64,000 bases of DNA from Paratinospora sagittata (GCA_035771175.1 CM069594.1:11718620-11782619); one strand, 5' to 3'. Shown: positions 1-12,288, counted from the first letter of the stretch. Numbers and translations are program-made. The notes: generated from the letters alone by a model not told the origin.

Positions 1-190
1 AGTTTTGAATTATTTAAAAGTGTTTTGAGTCAATGGAATGGTTCTTGAGTGTCAAAATATTAATTTTTCAAAAATAAGTCTCTCCAGCAATTTCCCAAAA
101 TTCTCGAGAAGGCACTAGCGCACTATCAGTGTTGATAGCACGTTGATAGGGTTCTATAATAAGACATTTGTTTTTTCTGGAAAATTGTCT

Positions 191-202
191 ATAGCGCGCT
201 AT
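191..202. repeat. Palindrome ATAGCGCGCTAT (first of two per monomer)
   Basis: A perfect 12-bp palindrome at the core of sub-repeat 2. A subset of monomers (for example 6, 16, 19, 21, 23, 34, 35 and 37) has ATATCGCGCTAT here instead, which breaks the symmetry. Confidence 0.85.
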
Positions 203-264
203 CCCCTTTGATGACTCGCTATAAAGCTGTTGCCTTAATCTTTTCATTTTTAGTAAAATGGGCA

Positions 265-276
265 ATAGCGCGCTAT
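265..276. repeat. Palindrome ATAGCGCGCTAT (second of two per monomer)
   Basis: Same 12-bp palindrome at the core of sub-repeat 3, 74 bp after the first. It is kept in most monomers; exceptions include AGCGCACTAT in monomer 4 and AGCGCTCTAT in 16 and 19. Confidence 0.85.
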
Positions 277-999
277 AGGCCTTGATAACATGCTATCGAA
301 AAGTCTAAAAAACTCGAGCTCTCTAGTTTGTGTATATCGACCTGTTATCTGTCAATAGAGAACATGATACACAACCAAATAGCACTCTATCCACGTCTGA
401 GACCAAAATCAGATATTTCTAACGAGAAAAATTTGGACACTTCTGCTTGCTCGATTTTTCTATTCCTTACACAGTTTTGCCAGGTTATCTTAATTGAAAT
501 ATGCTCTACTAACACCTAGATGATTCCCTTTGTCTCGCATGCCCAAAACAACTTTAGATTAAACAATGTTTTGAATTCAAATCATTTTGTACTCACTTGC
601 TCTTTAACCTGCAACTTCTATTTTTATAAAACACTCATTCTCTGATTTTCAAAAATACAACACGCACGATTTTTGTAAGTTAGATTGAGCTTTCCAAAGA
701 GTTTTTCAAGAGAAGAAAGTAATGATTCTTGCATTTGCCAAAACAAGCTTCGAATTGAATCAAAATTGCAATCTGTCTTGATGATAACGTCATTGTTCAG
801 CAAGTTCTTCATTTTATCCCTTTTGTGCTTAGATTTGCAGAGGGTATCCATTGTTTTAAACTGTAAGTATATGAAGTGGTCTCGGTAAGATAACACAACA
901 AAAAAGAACACGACACCCGTATTGCATCAAGAACACATCAAACAATAGCTTTCGAAGTCTACAAAGATCAAGCTCGAAGAACGAAAACATATCTCATGT

Positions 1000-1050
1000 C
1001 TAATGCATTAGTTTGATCTTTGGTGTGTAGGGTAACCTCTCGATCAAACT
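1000..1050. repeat. Palindrome plus inverted repeat near the monomer end (example: monomer 1)
   Basis: CTAATGCATTAG (1000-1011) is a perfect 12-bp palindrome. It overlaps AGTTTGATC (1010-1018), which pairs with GATCAAACT (1042-1050) over a 23-nt loop. In monomers 32, 33 and 44-47 one T-to-G change gives GCATGAGTTTGATC, which breaks the palindrome and lengthens the stem to 11 bp. Confidence 0.8.
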
Positions 1051-4000
1051 CAGCACTAAAACTCTGAAAATTGCAAAGTCTTCAAAATCACTTCGATATA
1101 GTATTTCATTTTGAAAAAATGTTTTCCGTAAGGTTTTAATCAAAATTTCAATGAGTTTTGAATTATTTAAAAGTGTTTTGAGTCAATGGAATGGTTCTTG
1201 AGTGTCAAAATATTAATTTTTCAAAAATAAGTCTCTCCAGCAATTTCCCAAAATTCTCGAGAAGGCACTAGCGCACTATCAGTGTTGATAGCACGTTGAT
1301 AGGGTTCTATAATAAGACATTTGTTTTTTCTGGAAAATTGTCTATAGCGCGCTATCCCCTTTGATGACTCGCTATAAAGCTGTTGCCTTAATCTTTTCAT
1401 TTTTAGTAAAATGGGCAATAGCGCGCTATAGGCCTTGATAACATGCTATCGGAAAGTCTAAAAAACTCGAGCTCTCTAGTTTGTGTATATCGACCTGTTA
1501 TCTGTCAATAGAGAACATGATACACAACCAAATAGCACTCTATCCACGTCTGAGACCAAAATCAGATATTTCTAACGAGAAAAATGTGGGCACTTCTGCT
1601 TGCTCGATTTTTCTATTCCTTACACAATTTTGCCAGGTTATCTTAATTGAAATATGCTCTACTAACACCTAGATGATTCCCTTTGTCTCGCATGCCCAAA
1701 ACAACTTTAGATTAAACAATGTTTTGAATTCAAATCATTTTGTACTCACTTGCTCTTTAACCTGCAACTTCTATTTTTATAAAACACTCATTCTCTGATT
1801 TTCAAAAATACAACACGCACGATTTTTGTAAGTTAGATTGAGCTTTCCAAAGAGTTTTTCAAGAGAAGAAAGTAATGATTCTTGCATTTGCCAAAACAAG
1901 CTTCGAATTGAATCAAAATTGCAATCTGTCTTGATGATAACGTCATTGTTCAGCAAGTTCTTCATTTTATCCCTTTTGTGCTTAGATTTGCAGAGGGTAT
2001 CCATTGTTTTAAACTGTAAGTATATGAAGTGGTCTCGGTAAGATAACACATCAAAAAAGAACACAACACCCGTATTGCATCAAGAACACATCAAACAATA
2101 GCTTTCGAAGTCTACAAAGATCAAGCTCGAAGAACGAAAACATATCTCATGTCTAATGCATTAGTTTGATCTTTGGTGTGTAGGGTAACCTCTCGATCAT
2201 ACTCAGCACTAAAACTCTGAAAATTGCAAAGTCTTCAAAATCACTTCGATATAGTATTTCATTTTGAAAAAATGTTTTCCGTAAGGTTTTAATCAAAATT
2301 TCAATGAGTTTTGAATTATTTAAAAGTGTTTTGAGTCAATGGAATGGTTCTTGAGTGTCAAAATATTAATTTTTCAAAAATAAGTCTCTCCAGCAATTTC
2401 CCAAAATTCTCGAGAAGGCACTAGCGCACTATCAGTGTTGATAGCACGTTGATAGGGTTCTATAATAAGACATTTGTTTTTTCTGGAAAATTGTCTATAG
2501 CGCGCTATCCCCTTTGATGACTCGCTATAAAGCTGTTGCCTTAATCTTTTCATTTTTAGTAAAATGGGCAATAGCGCGCTATAGGCCTTGATAACATGCT
2601 ATCGGAAAGTCTAAAAAACTCGAGCTCTCTAGTTTGTGTATATCGACCTGTTATCTGTCAATAGAGAACATGATACACAACCAAATAGCACTCTATCCAC
2701 GTCTGAGACCAAAATCAGATATTTCTAACGAGAAAAATGTGGGCACTTCTGCTTGCTCGATTTTTCTATTCCTTACACAATTTTGCCAGGTTATCTTAAT
2801 TGAAATATGCTCTACTAACACCTAGATGATTCCCTTTGTCTCGCATGCCCAAAACAACTTTAGATTAAACAATGTTTTGAATTCAAATCATTTTGTACTC
2901 ACTTGCTCTTTAACCTGCAACTTCTATTTTTATAAAACACTCATTCTCTGATTTTCAAAAATACAACACGCACGATTTTTGTAAGTTAGATTGAGCTTTC
3001 CAAAGAGTTTTTCAAGAGAAGAAAGTAATGATTCTTGCATTTGCCAAAACAAGCTTCGAATTGAATCAAAATTGCAATCTGTCTTGATGATAACGTCATT
3101 GTTCAGCAAGTTCTTCATTTTATCCCTTTTGTGCTTAGATTTGCAGAGGGTATCCATTGTTTTAAACTGTAAGTATATGAAGTGGTCTCGGTAAGATAAC
3201 ACATCAAAAAAGAACACAACACCCGTATTGCATCAAGAACACATCAAACAATAGCTTTCGAAGTCTACAAAGATCAAGCTCGAAGAACGAAAACATATCT
3301 CATGTCTAATGCATTAGTTTGATCTTTGGTGTGTAGGGTAACCTCTCGATCAAACTCAGCACTAAAACTCTGAAAATTGCAAAGTCTTCAAAATCACTTC
3401 GATATAGTATTTCATTTTGAAAAAATGTTTTCCGTAAGGTTTTAATCAAAATTTCAATGAGTTTTGAATTATTTAAAAGTGTTTTGAGTCAATGGAATGG
3501 TTCTTGAGTGTCAAAATATTAATTTTTCAAAAATAAGTCTCTCCAGCAATTTCCCAAAATTCTCGAGAAGGCACTAGCGCACTATCAGTGTTGATAGCAC
3601 GTTGATAGGGTTCTATAATAAGACATTTGTTTTTTCTGGAAAATTGTCTATAGCGCGCTATCCCCTTTGATGACTCGCTATAAAGCTGTTGCCTTAATCT
3701 TTTCATTTTTAGTAAAATGGGCAATAGCGCACTATAGGCCTTGATAACATGCTATCGGAAAGTCTAAAAAACTCGAGCTCTCTAGTTTGTGTATATCGAC
3801 CTGTTATCTGTCAATAGAGAACATGATACACAACCAAATAGCACTCTATCCACGTCTGAGACCAAAATCAGATATTTCTAACGAGAAAAATGTGGGCACT
3901 TCTGCTTGCTCGATTTTTCTATTCCTTACACAATTTTGCCAGGTTATCTTAATTGAAATATGCTCTACTAACACCTAGATGATTCCCTTTGTCTCGCATG

Positions 4001-5766
4001 CCCAAAACAACTTTAGATTAAACAATGTTTTGAATTCAAATCATTTTGTACTCACTTGCTCTTTAACCTGCAACTTCTATTTTTATAAAACACTCATTCT
4101 CTGATTTTCAAAAATACAACACGCACGATTTTTGTAAGTTAGATTGAGCTTTCCAAAGAGTTTTTCAAGAGAAGAAAGTAATGATTCTTGCATTTGCCAA
4201 AACAAGCTTCGAATTGAATCAAAATTGCAATCTGTCTTGATGATAACGTCATTGTTCAGCAAGTTCTTCATTTTATCCCTTTTGTGCTTAGATTTGCAGA
4301 GGGTATCCATTGTTTTAAACTGTAAGTATATGAAGTGGTCTCGGTAAGATAACACATCAAAAAAGAACACAACACCCGTATTGCATCAAGAACACATCAA
4401 ACAATAGCTTTCGAAGTCTACAAAGATCAAGCTCGAAGAACGAGAACATATCTCATGTCTAATGCATTAGTTTGATCTTTGGTGTGTAGGGTAACCTCTC
4501 GATCAAACTCAGCACTAAAACTCTGAAAATTGCAAAGTCTTCAAAATCACTTCGATATAGTATTTCATTTTGAAAAAACGTTTTCCGTAAGGTTTTAATC
4601 AAAATTTCAATGAGTTTTGAATTATTTAAAAGTGTTTTGAGTCAATGGAATGGTTCTTGAGTGTCAAAATATTAATTTTTCAAAAATAAGTCTCTCCAGC
4701 AATTTCCCAAAATTCTCGAGAAGGCACTAGCGCACTATCAGTGTTGATAGCACGTTGATAGGGTTCTATAATAAGACATTTGTTTTTTCTGGAAAATTGT
4801 CTATAGCGCGCTATCCCCTTTGATGACTCGCTATAAAGCTGTTGCCTTAATCTTTTCATTTTTAGTAAAATGGGCAATAGCGCGCTATAGGCCTTGATAA
4901 CATGCTATCGGAAAGTCTAAAAAACTCGAGCTCTCTAGTTTGTGTATATCGACCTGTTATCTGTCAATAGAGAACATGATACACAACCAAATAGCACTCT
5001 ATCCACGTCTGAGACCAAAATCAGATATTTCTAACGAGAAAAATTTGGACACTTCTGCTTGCTCGATTTTTCTATTCCTTACACAGTTTTGCCAGGTTAT
5101 CTTAATTGAAATATGCTCTACTAACACCTAGATGATTCCCTTTGTCTCGCACGCCCAAAACAACTTTAGATTAAACAATGTTTTGAATTCAAATCATTTT
5201 GTACTCACTTGCTCTTTAACCTGCAACTTCTATTTTTATAAAACACTCATTCTCTGATTTTCAAAAATACAACACGCACGATTTTTGTAAGTTAGATTGA
5301 GCTTTCCAAAGACTTTTTCAAGAGAAGAAAGTAATGATTCTTGCATTTGCCAAAACAAGCTTCGAATTGAATCAAAATTGCAATCTGTCTTGATGATAAC
5401 GTCATTGTTCAGCAAGTTCTTCATTTTATCCCTTTTGTGCTTAGATTTGCAGAGGGTATCCATTGTTTTAAACTGTAAGTATATGAAGTGGTCTCGGTAA
5501 GATAACACATCAAAAAAGAACACAACACCCGTATTGCATCAAGAACACATCAAACAATAGCTTTCGAAGTCTACAAAGATCAAGCTCGAAGAACGAAAAC
5601 ATATCTCATGTCTAATGCATTAGTTTGATCTTTGGTGTGTAGGGTAACCTCTCGATCAAACTCAGCACTAAAACTCTGAAAATTGCAAAGTTTTCAAAAT
5701 CACTTCGTTATAGTATTTCATTTTGAAAAAAATGTTTTACGTAAGGTTTTAATCATAATTTCAATG

Positions 5767-7949
5767 AGTTTTGAATTATTTAAAAGTGTTTTGCGTCAAT
5801 GGAATGGTTCTTGAGTGTCAAAACATTAATTTTTAAAAAATAAGGCTATCCAGCAATTTGCCAAATTCTCGAGAAGGCACTAACGTGCTATCAGTTTTGA
5901 TAGCACGTTGATAGGGTTCCATAATAAGATATTTGTTTTTCTGGAAAATTGTCTATATCGCGCTATCCCCTTTGATGACTCGCTATAAAACTGTTGCCTT
6001 AATCTTTTCATTTTTTGTAAAATGGGCAATAGCGCGCTATAGGCCTTGATAACACGCTATCGGAAAGTCTGAAAAACTCGAGCTCTCGGGTTTGTGTATA
6101 TCGACCTGCTATCTGTCAATAGAGAACATGATACACAACCAAATAGCACTCTATCCACGTCTGAGACCAAAATCAGATATTTCTAACGAGAAAAATGTGG
6201 GCACTTCTGCTTGCTCGATTTTTCTATTCCTTACACAATTTTGCCAGGTTATCTTAATTGAAATATGCTCTACTAACACCTAGATGATTCCCTTTGTCTC
6301 GCACGCCCAAAACAACTTTAGATTAAACAATGTTTTGAATTCAAATCATTTTGTACTCACTTGCTCTTTAACCTGCAACTTCTATTTTTATAAAACACTC
6401 ATTCTCTGATTTTCAAAAATACAACACGCACGATTTTTGTAAGTTAGATTGAGCTTTCCAAAGACTTTTTCAAGAGAAGAAAGTAATGATTCTTGCATTT
6501 GCCAAAACAAGCTTCGAATTGAATCAAAATTGCAATCTGTCTTGATGATAACGTCATTGTTCAGCAAGTTCTTCATTTTATCCCTTTTGTGCTTAGATTT
6601 GCAGAGGGTATCCATTGTTTTAAACTGTAAGTATATGAAGTGGTCTCGGTAAGATAACACATCAAAAAAGAACACAACACCCGTATTGCATCAAGAACAC
6701 ATCAAACAATAGCTTTCGAAGTCTACAAAGATCAAGCTCGAAGAACGAAAACATATCTCATGTCTAATGCATTAGTTTGATCTTTGGTGTGTAGGGTAAC
6801 CTCTCGATCAAACTCAGCACTAAAACTCTGAAAATTGCAAAGTTTTCAAAATCACTTCGTTATAGTATTTCATTTTGAAAAAAATGTTTTCCGTAAGGTT
6901 TTAATCATAATTTCAATGAGTTTTGAATTATTTAAAAGTGTTTTGCGTCAATGGAATGGTTCTTGAGTGTCAAAATATTAATTTTTAAAAAATAAGGCTA
7001 TCCAGCAATTTGCCAAATTCTCGAGAAGGCACTAACGTGCTATCAGTTTTGATAGCACGTTGATAGGGTTCCATAATAAGATATTTGTTTTTCTGGAAAA
7101 TTGTCTGTATCGCGCTATCCCCTTTGATGACTCGCTATAAAACTGTTGCCTTAATCTTTTCATTTTTTGTAAAATGGGCAATAGCGCGCTATAGGCTTTG
7201 ATAACACGCTTTCGAAAAGTCTGAAAATGTGGGCACTTCTGCTTGCTCGATTTTTCTATTCCTTACACAATTTTGCCAGGTTATCTTAATTGAAATATGC
7301 TCTACTAACACCTAGATGATTCCCTTTGTCTCGCACGCCCAAAACAACTTTAGATTAAACAATGTTTTGAATTCAAATCATTTTGTACTCACTTGCTCTT
7401 TAACCTGCAACTTCTATTTTTATAAAACACTCATTCTCTGATTTTCAAAAATACATCACGCACGATTTTTGTAAGTTAGATTGAGCTTTCCAAAGAGTTT
7501 TTCAAGAGAAGAAAGTAATGATTCTTGCATTTGCCAAAACAAGCTTCGAATTGAATCAAAATTGCAATCTGTCTTGATGATAACGTCATTGTTCAGCAAG
7601 TTCTTCATTTTATCCCTTTTGTGCTTAGATTTGCAGAGGGTATCCATTGTTTTAAACTGTAAGTATATGAAGTGGTCTCGGTAAGATAACACATCAAAAA
7701 AGAACACGACACCTGTATTGCATCAAGAACACATCAAACAATAGCTTTCGAAGTCTACAACGATCAAGCTCGAAGAACGAAGACATATCTCATGTCTAAT
7801 GCATTAGTTTGATCTTTGGTGTGTAGGGTAACCTCCTGATCAAACTCAGCACTAAAACTCTGAAAATTGCAAAGTCTTCAAAATCACTTCGATATAGTAT
7901 TTCATTTTGAAAAAATGTTTTCCGTAAGGTTTTAATCATAATTTTAACG
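5767..7949. repeat. Satellite block: monomers 6-7, with an internal deletion in 7
   Basis: Monomers start at 5767 and 6919. Both carry ACGTGCTATCAGTTTTGATAG in place of the usual ACGCACTATCAGTGTTGATAG, and the AAAAAATAAGGC variant. Monomer 7 lacks 121 bp between its third 75-bp sub-repeat and the GTGGGCACTTCTGC motif. The missing part covers the fourth, degenerate sub-repeat and the segment after it. Confidence 0.9.
7223..7227. other. Scar of a 121-bp deletion in monomer 7
   Basis: Sequence jumps from AAGTCTGAAAA straight to ATGTGGGCAC. In intact monomers both edges of the missing segment end in GAAAA (CTGAAAA and CGAGAAAA), and one copy remains. This is the pattern expected of microhomology-mediated or replication-slippage deletion. 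Seen by comparison with monomers 6 and 8. Confidence 0.85.
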
Positions 7950-10900
7950 AGTTTTGAATTATTTAAAAGTGTTTTGAGTCAATGGAATGGTTCTTGAGTG
8001 TCAAAATATTAACTTTTCAAAATAAGGCTATCCATCAATTTGCCCAAATTCTCGAGAAGGCACTAACGCACTATCAGTGTTGATAGCACGTTGATAGGGT
8101 TCTATAATAAGACATTTGTTTTTTCTGGAAAATTGTCTATAGCGCGCTATCCCCTTTGATGACTCGCTATAAAGGTGTTGCCTTAATCTTTTCATTTTTA
8201 GTAAAATGGGCAATAGCGCGCTATAGGCCTTGATAACACGCTTTCGGAAAGTCTGAAAAACTCGAGCTCTCGGGTTTGTGTATATCGACCTGCTATCTGT
8301 CAATAGAGAACATGATACACAACCAAATAGCACTCTATCCACGTCTGAGACAAAAATCAGATATTTCTAACGAGAAAAATGTGGGCACTTCTGCTTGCTC
8401 GATTTTTCTATTCCTTACACAGTTTTGCCAGGTTATCTTAATTCAAATATGCTCTACTAACACCTAGATGATTCCCTTTGTCTCGCACGCCCAAAACAAC
8501 TTTAGATTAAACAATGTTTTGAATTCAAATCATTTTGTAGTCACTTGCTCTTTAACCTGCAACTTCTATTTTTATAAAACACTCATTCTCTGATTTTCAA
8601 AAATACAACACGCACGATTTTTGTAAGTTAGATTGAGCTTTCCAAAGAGTTTTTCAAGAGAAGGAAGTAGTGATTCTTGCATTTGCCAAAACAAGCTTCG
8701 AATTGAATCAAAATTGCAATCTGTCTTGATGATAACGTCATTGTTCAGCAAGTTCTTCATTTTATCCCTTTTGTGCTTAGATTTGCAGAGGGTATCCATT
8801 GTTTTAAACTGTAAGTATATGAAGTGGTCTCGGTAAGATAACACATCAAAAAAGAACACAACACCCGTATTGCATCAAGAACACATCAAACAATAGCTTT
8901 CGAAGTCTACAAAGATCAAGCTCGAAGAACGAACACATATCTCATGTCTAATGCATTAGTTTGATCTTTGGTGTGTAGGGTACCCTCTCGACCAAACTCA
9001 GCACTAAAACTCTGAAAATTGCAAAGTCTTCAAGATCACTTCGATATAGTATTTCATTTTGAAAAAATGTTTTCCGTAAGGTTTTAATCATAATTTCAAT
9101 GAGTTTTGAATTATTTAAAAGTGTTTTGAGTCAATGGAATGGTTCTTGAGTGTCAAAATATTAACTTTTCAAAAATAAGGCTATCCAGCAATTTTCCAAA
9201 ATTCTCGAGAAGGCACTAACGCACTATCAGTGTTGATAGCACGTTGATAGGGTTCTATAATAAGACATTTCTTTTTTCTGGAAAATTGTCTATAGCGCGC
9301 TATCCCCTTTGACGACTCGCTATAAAGCTGTTGCCTTAATCTTTTCATTTTTAGTAAAATGGGCAATAGCGCGCTATAGGCCTTGATAACACGCTTTCGG
9401 AAAGTCTGAAAAACTCGAGCTCTCGGGTTTGTGTATATCGACCTGCTATCTGTCAATAGAGAACATGATACACAACCAAATAGCACTCTATCCACGTCTG
9501 AGACAAAAATCAGATATTTCTAACGAGAAAAATGTGGGCACTTCTGCTTGCTCGATTTTTCTATTCCTTACACAGTTTTGCCAGGTTATCTTAATTCAAA
9601 TATGCTCTACTAACACCTAGAGGATTCCCATTGTCTCGCACGCCTAAAACAACTTTAGATTAAACAATGTTTTGAATTCAAATCATTTTGTAGTCACTTG
9701 CTCTTTAACCTGCAACTTCTATTTTTATAAAACACTCATTCTCTGATTTTCAAAAATACAACACGCACGATTTTTGTAAGTTAGATTGAGCTTTCCAAAG
9801 AGTTTTCAAGAGAAGAAAGTAATGATTCTTGCATTTTCCAAAACAAGCTTCGAATTGAATCAAAATTGCAATCTGTCTTGATGATAACGTCATTGTTGAG
9901 CAAGTTCTTCATTTTATCCCTTTTGTGCTTAGATTTGCAGAGGGTATCCATTGTTTTAAACTGTAAGTATATGAAGTGGTCTCGGTAAGATAACACATCA
10001 AAAAAGAACACGACACCTGTATTGCATCAAGAACACATCAAACAATAGCTTTCGAAGTCTACAAAGATCAAGCTCGAAGAACGAAAACATATCTCATGTC
10101 TAATGCATTAGTTTGATCTTTGGTGTGTAGGGTAACCTCTCGATCAAACTCAGCACTAAAACTCTGAAAATTGCAAAGTCTTTAAAATCACTTCGATATA
10201 GTATTTCATTTTGAAAAAATGTTTTTCGTAAGGTTTTAATCATAATTTCAATGAGTTTTCAAATTATTTAAAAGTGTTTTGAGTCAATGGAATGGTTCTT
10301 GAGTGTCAAAATATTAATTTTTCAAAAATAAGGCTATCCAGCAATTTGCCAAAATTCTCGAGAAGGCACTAACGCACTATCATTGTTGATAGCACGTTGA
10401 TAGGGTTCTATAATAAGACATTTGTTTTTTCTGGAAAATTGTCTATAGCGCGCTATCCCCTTTGATGACTCGCTATAAAGCTGTTGCCTTAATCTTTTCA
10501 TTTTTAGTAAAATGGGCAATAGCGCGCTATAGGCCATGATAACACGCTATCGGGAAGTCTAAAAAACTCAAGCTCTTTAGTTTGTGTATATCGACCTGTT
10601 ATCTGTCAATAGAGAGCATGATACACAACCAAATAGCACTCTATCCACGTCTGAGACCAAAATCAGATATTTCTAACGAGAAAAATTTGGACACTTCTGC
10701 TTGCTCGATTTTTCTATTCCTTACACAGTTTTGGCAGGTTATCTTAATTGAAATATGCTCTACTAACACCTTGATGATTCCCTTTTGTCTCGCACGCCCA
10801 AAACAACTTTAGATTAAACAATGTTTTGAATTCAAATCATTTTGTACTCACTTGCTCTTTAACCTGCAACTTCTATTTTTATAAAACACACATTCTCTGA

Positions 10901-11409
10901 TTTTCAAAAATACAACACGCACGATTTTTTTAAGTTAGATTGAGTTTTCCAAAGTGTTTTTCAAGAGAAGAAAGTAATGATTCTTGCATTTGCCAAAACA
11001 AGCTTCGAATTGAATCAAAATTGCAATCTGTCTTGATGATAACGTCATTGTTCAGCAAGTTCTTCATTTTATCCCTTTTGTGCTTAGATTTGCAGAGGGT
11101 ATCCATTATTTTAAACTGTAAGTATATGAAGTGGTCTCGGTAAGATAACAACATCAAAAAAGAACACAACACCTGTATTGCATCAAGAACACATCAAACA
11201 ATAGCTTTCGAAGTCTACAAAGATCAAGCTCGAAGAACGAAGACATATCTCATGTCTAATGCATTAGTTTGATCTTTGGTGTGTAGGGTAACCTCTCGAT
11301 CAAACTCAGCACTAAAACTCTGAAAATTGCAAAGTCTTCAAAATCACTTCGATATAGTATTTCATTTTGAAAAAATGTTTTCCGTAAGGTTTTAATCAAA
11401 ATTTCAATG
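7950..11409. repeat. Satellite block: monomers 8-10
   Basis: Monomers start at 7950, 9102 and 10254. Monomer 9 has the rare marks GACATTTCTTTTTTCTGG and CTAGAGGATTCCCATTG. Monomer 10 has TTTGGACAC and CCTTGATGATTCCCTTTTG. The same marks recur in the same order in monomers 13 and 14 beyond the retrotransposon, so this block and 12-14 are duplicates four monomers apart. Monomer 10 is 1,156 bp, partly from an extra base at AGTTTTCAAATTATTT. Confidence 0.85.
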
Positions 11410-11765
11410 AGTTTTGAATTATTTAAAAGTGTTTTGAGTCAATGGAATGGTTCTTGATGTCAAAATATTAATTTTTCAAAAATAAGGCTATCCAGCAATT
11501 TACAAAATTCTCGAGAAGGCACTAACGCACTATCAGTGTTGATAGCACGTTGATAGGGTTCTATAATAAGACATTTGTTTTTTCTGGAAAATTGTCTATA
11601 GCGCGCTATCCCCTTTGATGACTCGCTATAAAGGTGTTGCCTTAATCTTTTCATTTTTAGTAAAATGGGCAATAGCGCGCTATAGGCCTTGATAACACGC
11701 TATTGGAAAGTCTAAAAAACTCAAGCTCTCTAGTTTGTGTATATCGACCTGCTATCTGTCAATAG
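11410..11765. repeat. Monomer 11, left part, cut by the retrotransposon
   Basis: This is the first 356 bp of monomer 11. It holds the three clear 75-bp sub-repeats and stops in CTGTCAATAG, where the element begins. The satellite continues after the element with AATAGAGAACATG, so only the 5-bp target duplication separates the two halves from an uninterrupted monomer. Confidence 0.95.
11761..11765. repeat. Target site duplication AATAG (left)
   Basis: AATAG lies directly before the 5' LTR and is repeated directly after the 3' LTR at 18693-18697. The uninterrupted satellite has a single copy in GTCAATAGAGAAC. Five base pairs is the usual duplication made by Ty3/gypsy integrases. Confidence 0.95.
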
Positions 11766-12048
11766 TGATGCAAACCAAGGAGCTGGACAAGTTGATCATA
11801 CATTTGGGAATGTAGCACAAGACCCATTGTCACTTCCAAGTGGCCCAATTACAAGACTTAGAGCCAAACGTTTCAAGGAAGCACTAAATGGGCTAATCCA
11901 ATAGAATTGTGCTGATTCTAAGAAGACCAACATGGGCTCAAATAATAATCAAGGCTTGGTCCATGTCCTTAAACCAATTGAAGAAGTTAATTAGTCCATG
12001 TCATCAAATACATTGAACTTAGTCAATTAGCTATTTTTGACTAAGTTT

Positions 12049-12240
12049 AGAAGTCCAAATCGACGGTTGGTATTTAGAAGTCCAAAGAAGCGGCTAGAAT
12101 TCAAAAGAGGCGGCTAACCACCTTTAGAAGTCCAAATCGGCGGCTAGCTACCTTGAGAAGTCCAAAGAAGCGGCTAACCACCTTTAGAAGTCAAAAGAGG
12201 CGGCTGGTTACCTTAGAAGTCCAAATCGGCGGCTGGTTAT
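12049..12240 (+). repeat. U3 tandem repeats of the 5' LTR, about 7 copies of 24-31 bp
   Basis: Successive variants of AGAAGTCCAAA(T/G)(C/A)(G/A)GCGGCT with tails such as AACCACCTTT, AGCTACCTTG or GGTTACCTT lie end to end, about 50 bp upstream of the TATA box. A tandem array at this place in U3 is typical of enhancer repeats, but that role is inferred. The 3' LTR has one more 60-bp pair. Confidence 0.85.
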
Positions 12241-12288
12241 GTTTGAATTTAGTTATGGCTTTTCCTATTCTTGGAGGGCTGTTCCAAG

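Larger units (their letters stand above)
118..297. repeat. 75-bp sub-repeat block inside the monomer (example: monomer 1)
   Basis: Three gap-free aligned 30-bp segments start at 118, 194 and 268, following the scheme GCGCRCTATM-N4-TTGATRR with a GCTAT or GTTGAT end. Segments 2 and 3 match at 22 of 30 positions, 1 and 2 at 18 of 30. A fourth, weaker copy has TTATC (CTATC in most monomers) at 345-349, where the spacing predicts it. T-rich spacers between the segments are also alike. The block recurs in every monomer. Function unknown. Confidence 0.75.
1..5766. repeat. Satellite block: monomers 1-5, nearly uniform
   Basis: Monomers start at 1, 1154, 2307, 3460 and 4613. Four are 1,153 bp and the fifth 1,154 bp. 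All share marks rare elsewhere, such as CTCTCCAGCAATTTCCC where other monomers read GGCTATCCAGCAATTTGCC, and GGCACTAGCGCACT. Differences are single bases: TTTGGACAC in 1 and 5 against GTGGGCAC in 2-4, ATCATACTC at about 2198 only in 2, and AGCGCACTAT instead of AGCGCGCTAT at about 3725 in 4. Such uniformity points to recent local amplification. Monomer 5 changes type in its second half. Confidence 0.9.
1..11765. repeat. 1.15-kb satellite array, left segment (monomers 1-10 and the first part of 11)
   Basis: The segment is a head-to-tail tandem repeat. Using the recurring motif AGTTTTGAATTATTT as an arbitrary phase mark, monomers start at 1, 1154, 2307, 3460, 4613, 5767, 6919, 7950, 9102, 10254 and 11410. 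Spacing is 1,152-1,156 bp except monomer 7, which is 1,031 bp because of a 121-bp deletion. Sequence is AT-rich. No gene is visible: the short open frames on both strands recur with the satellite period and are cut by single-base indels in other copies. The strand is arbitrary. I do not recognise the family by name. Confidence 0.97.

Noticed and set aside
328..519. 63-codon plus-strand frame starting MCIST, found in nearly all monomers
   Set aside because: It starts at a non-ATG codon, shows no domain, and its conservation equals that of the surrounding satellite.
624..911. 95-codon minus-strand frame (starting MFFF) repeated in most monomers, and the overlapping 67-codon plus-strand frame
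   Set aside because: It repeats because the DNA repeats. One-base losses in the T run (GAGTTTTCAAG in monomers 9, 13, 22, 24, 28, 32 and 45) shift the frame, with no sign of selection to keep it. No known domain is recognised.
1021..1037. Telomere-like GTGTAGGGTAACC in each monomer
   Set aside because: It is a single near-match per 1.15 kb with no tandem TTTAGGG units, so it is not interstitial telomere sequence.
1..1153. Monomer as an rDNA intergenic spacer or 5S unit
   Set aside because: No rRNA gene sequence, Pol I or Pol III promoter element was seen in any copy. The TATAAAA near 616 is isolated.
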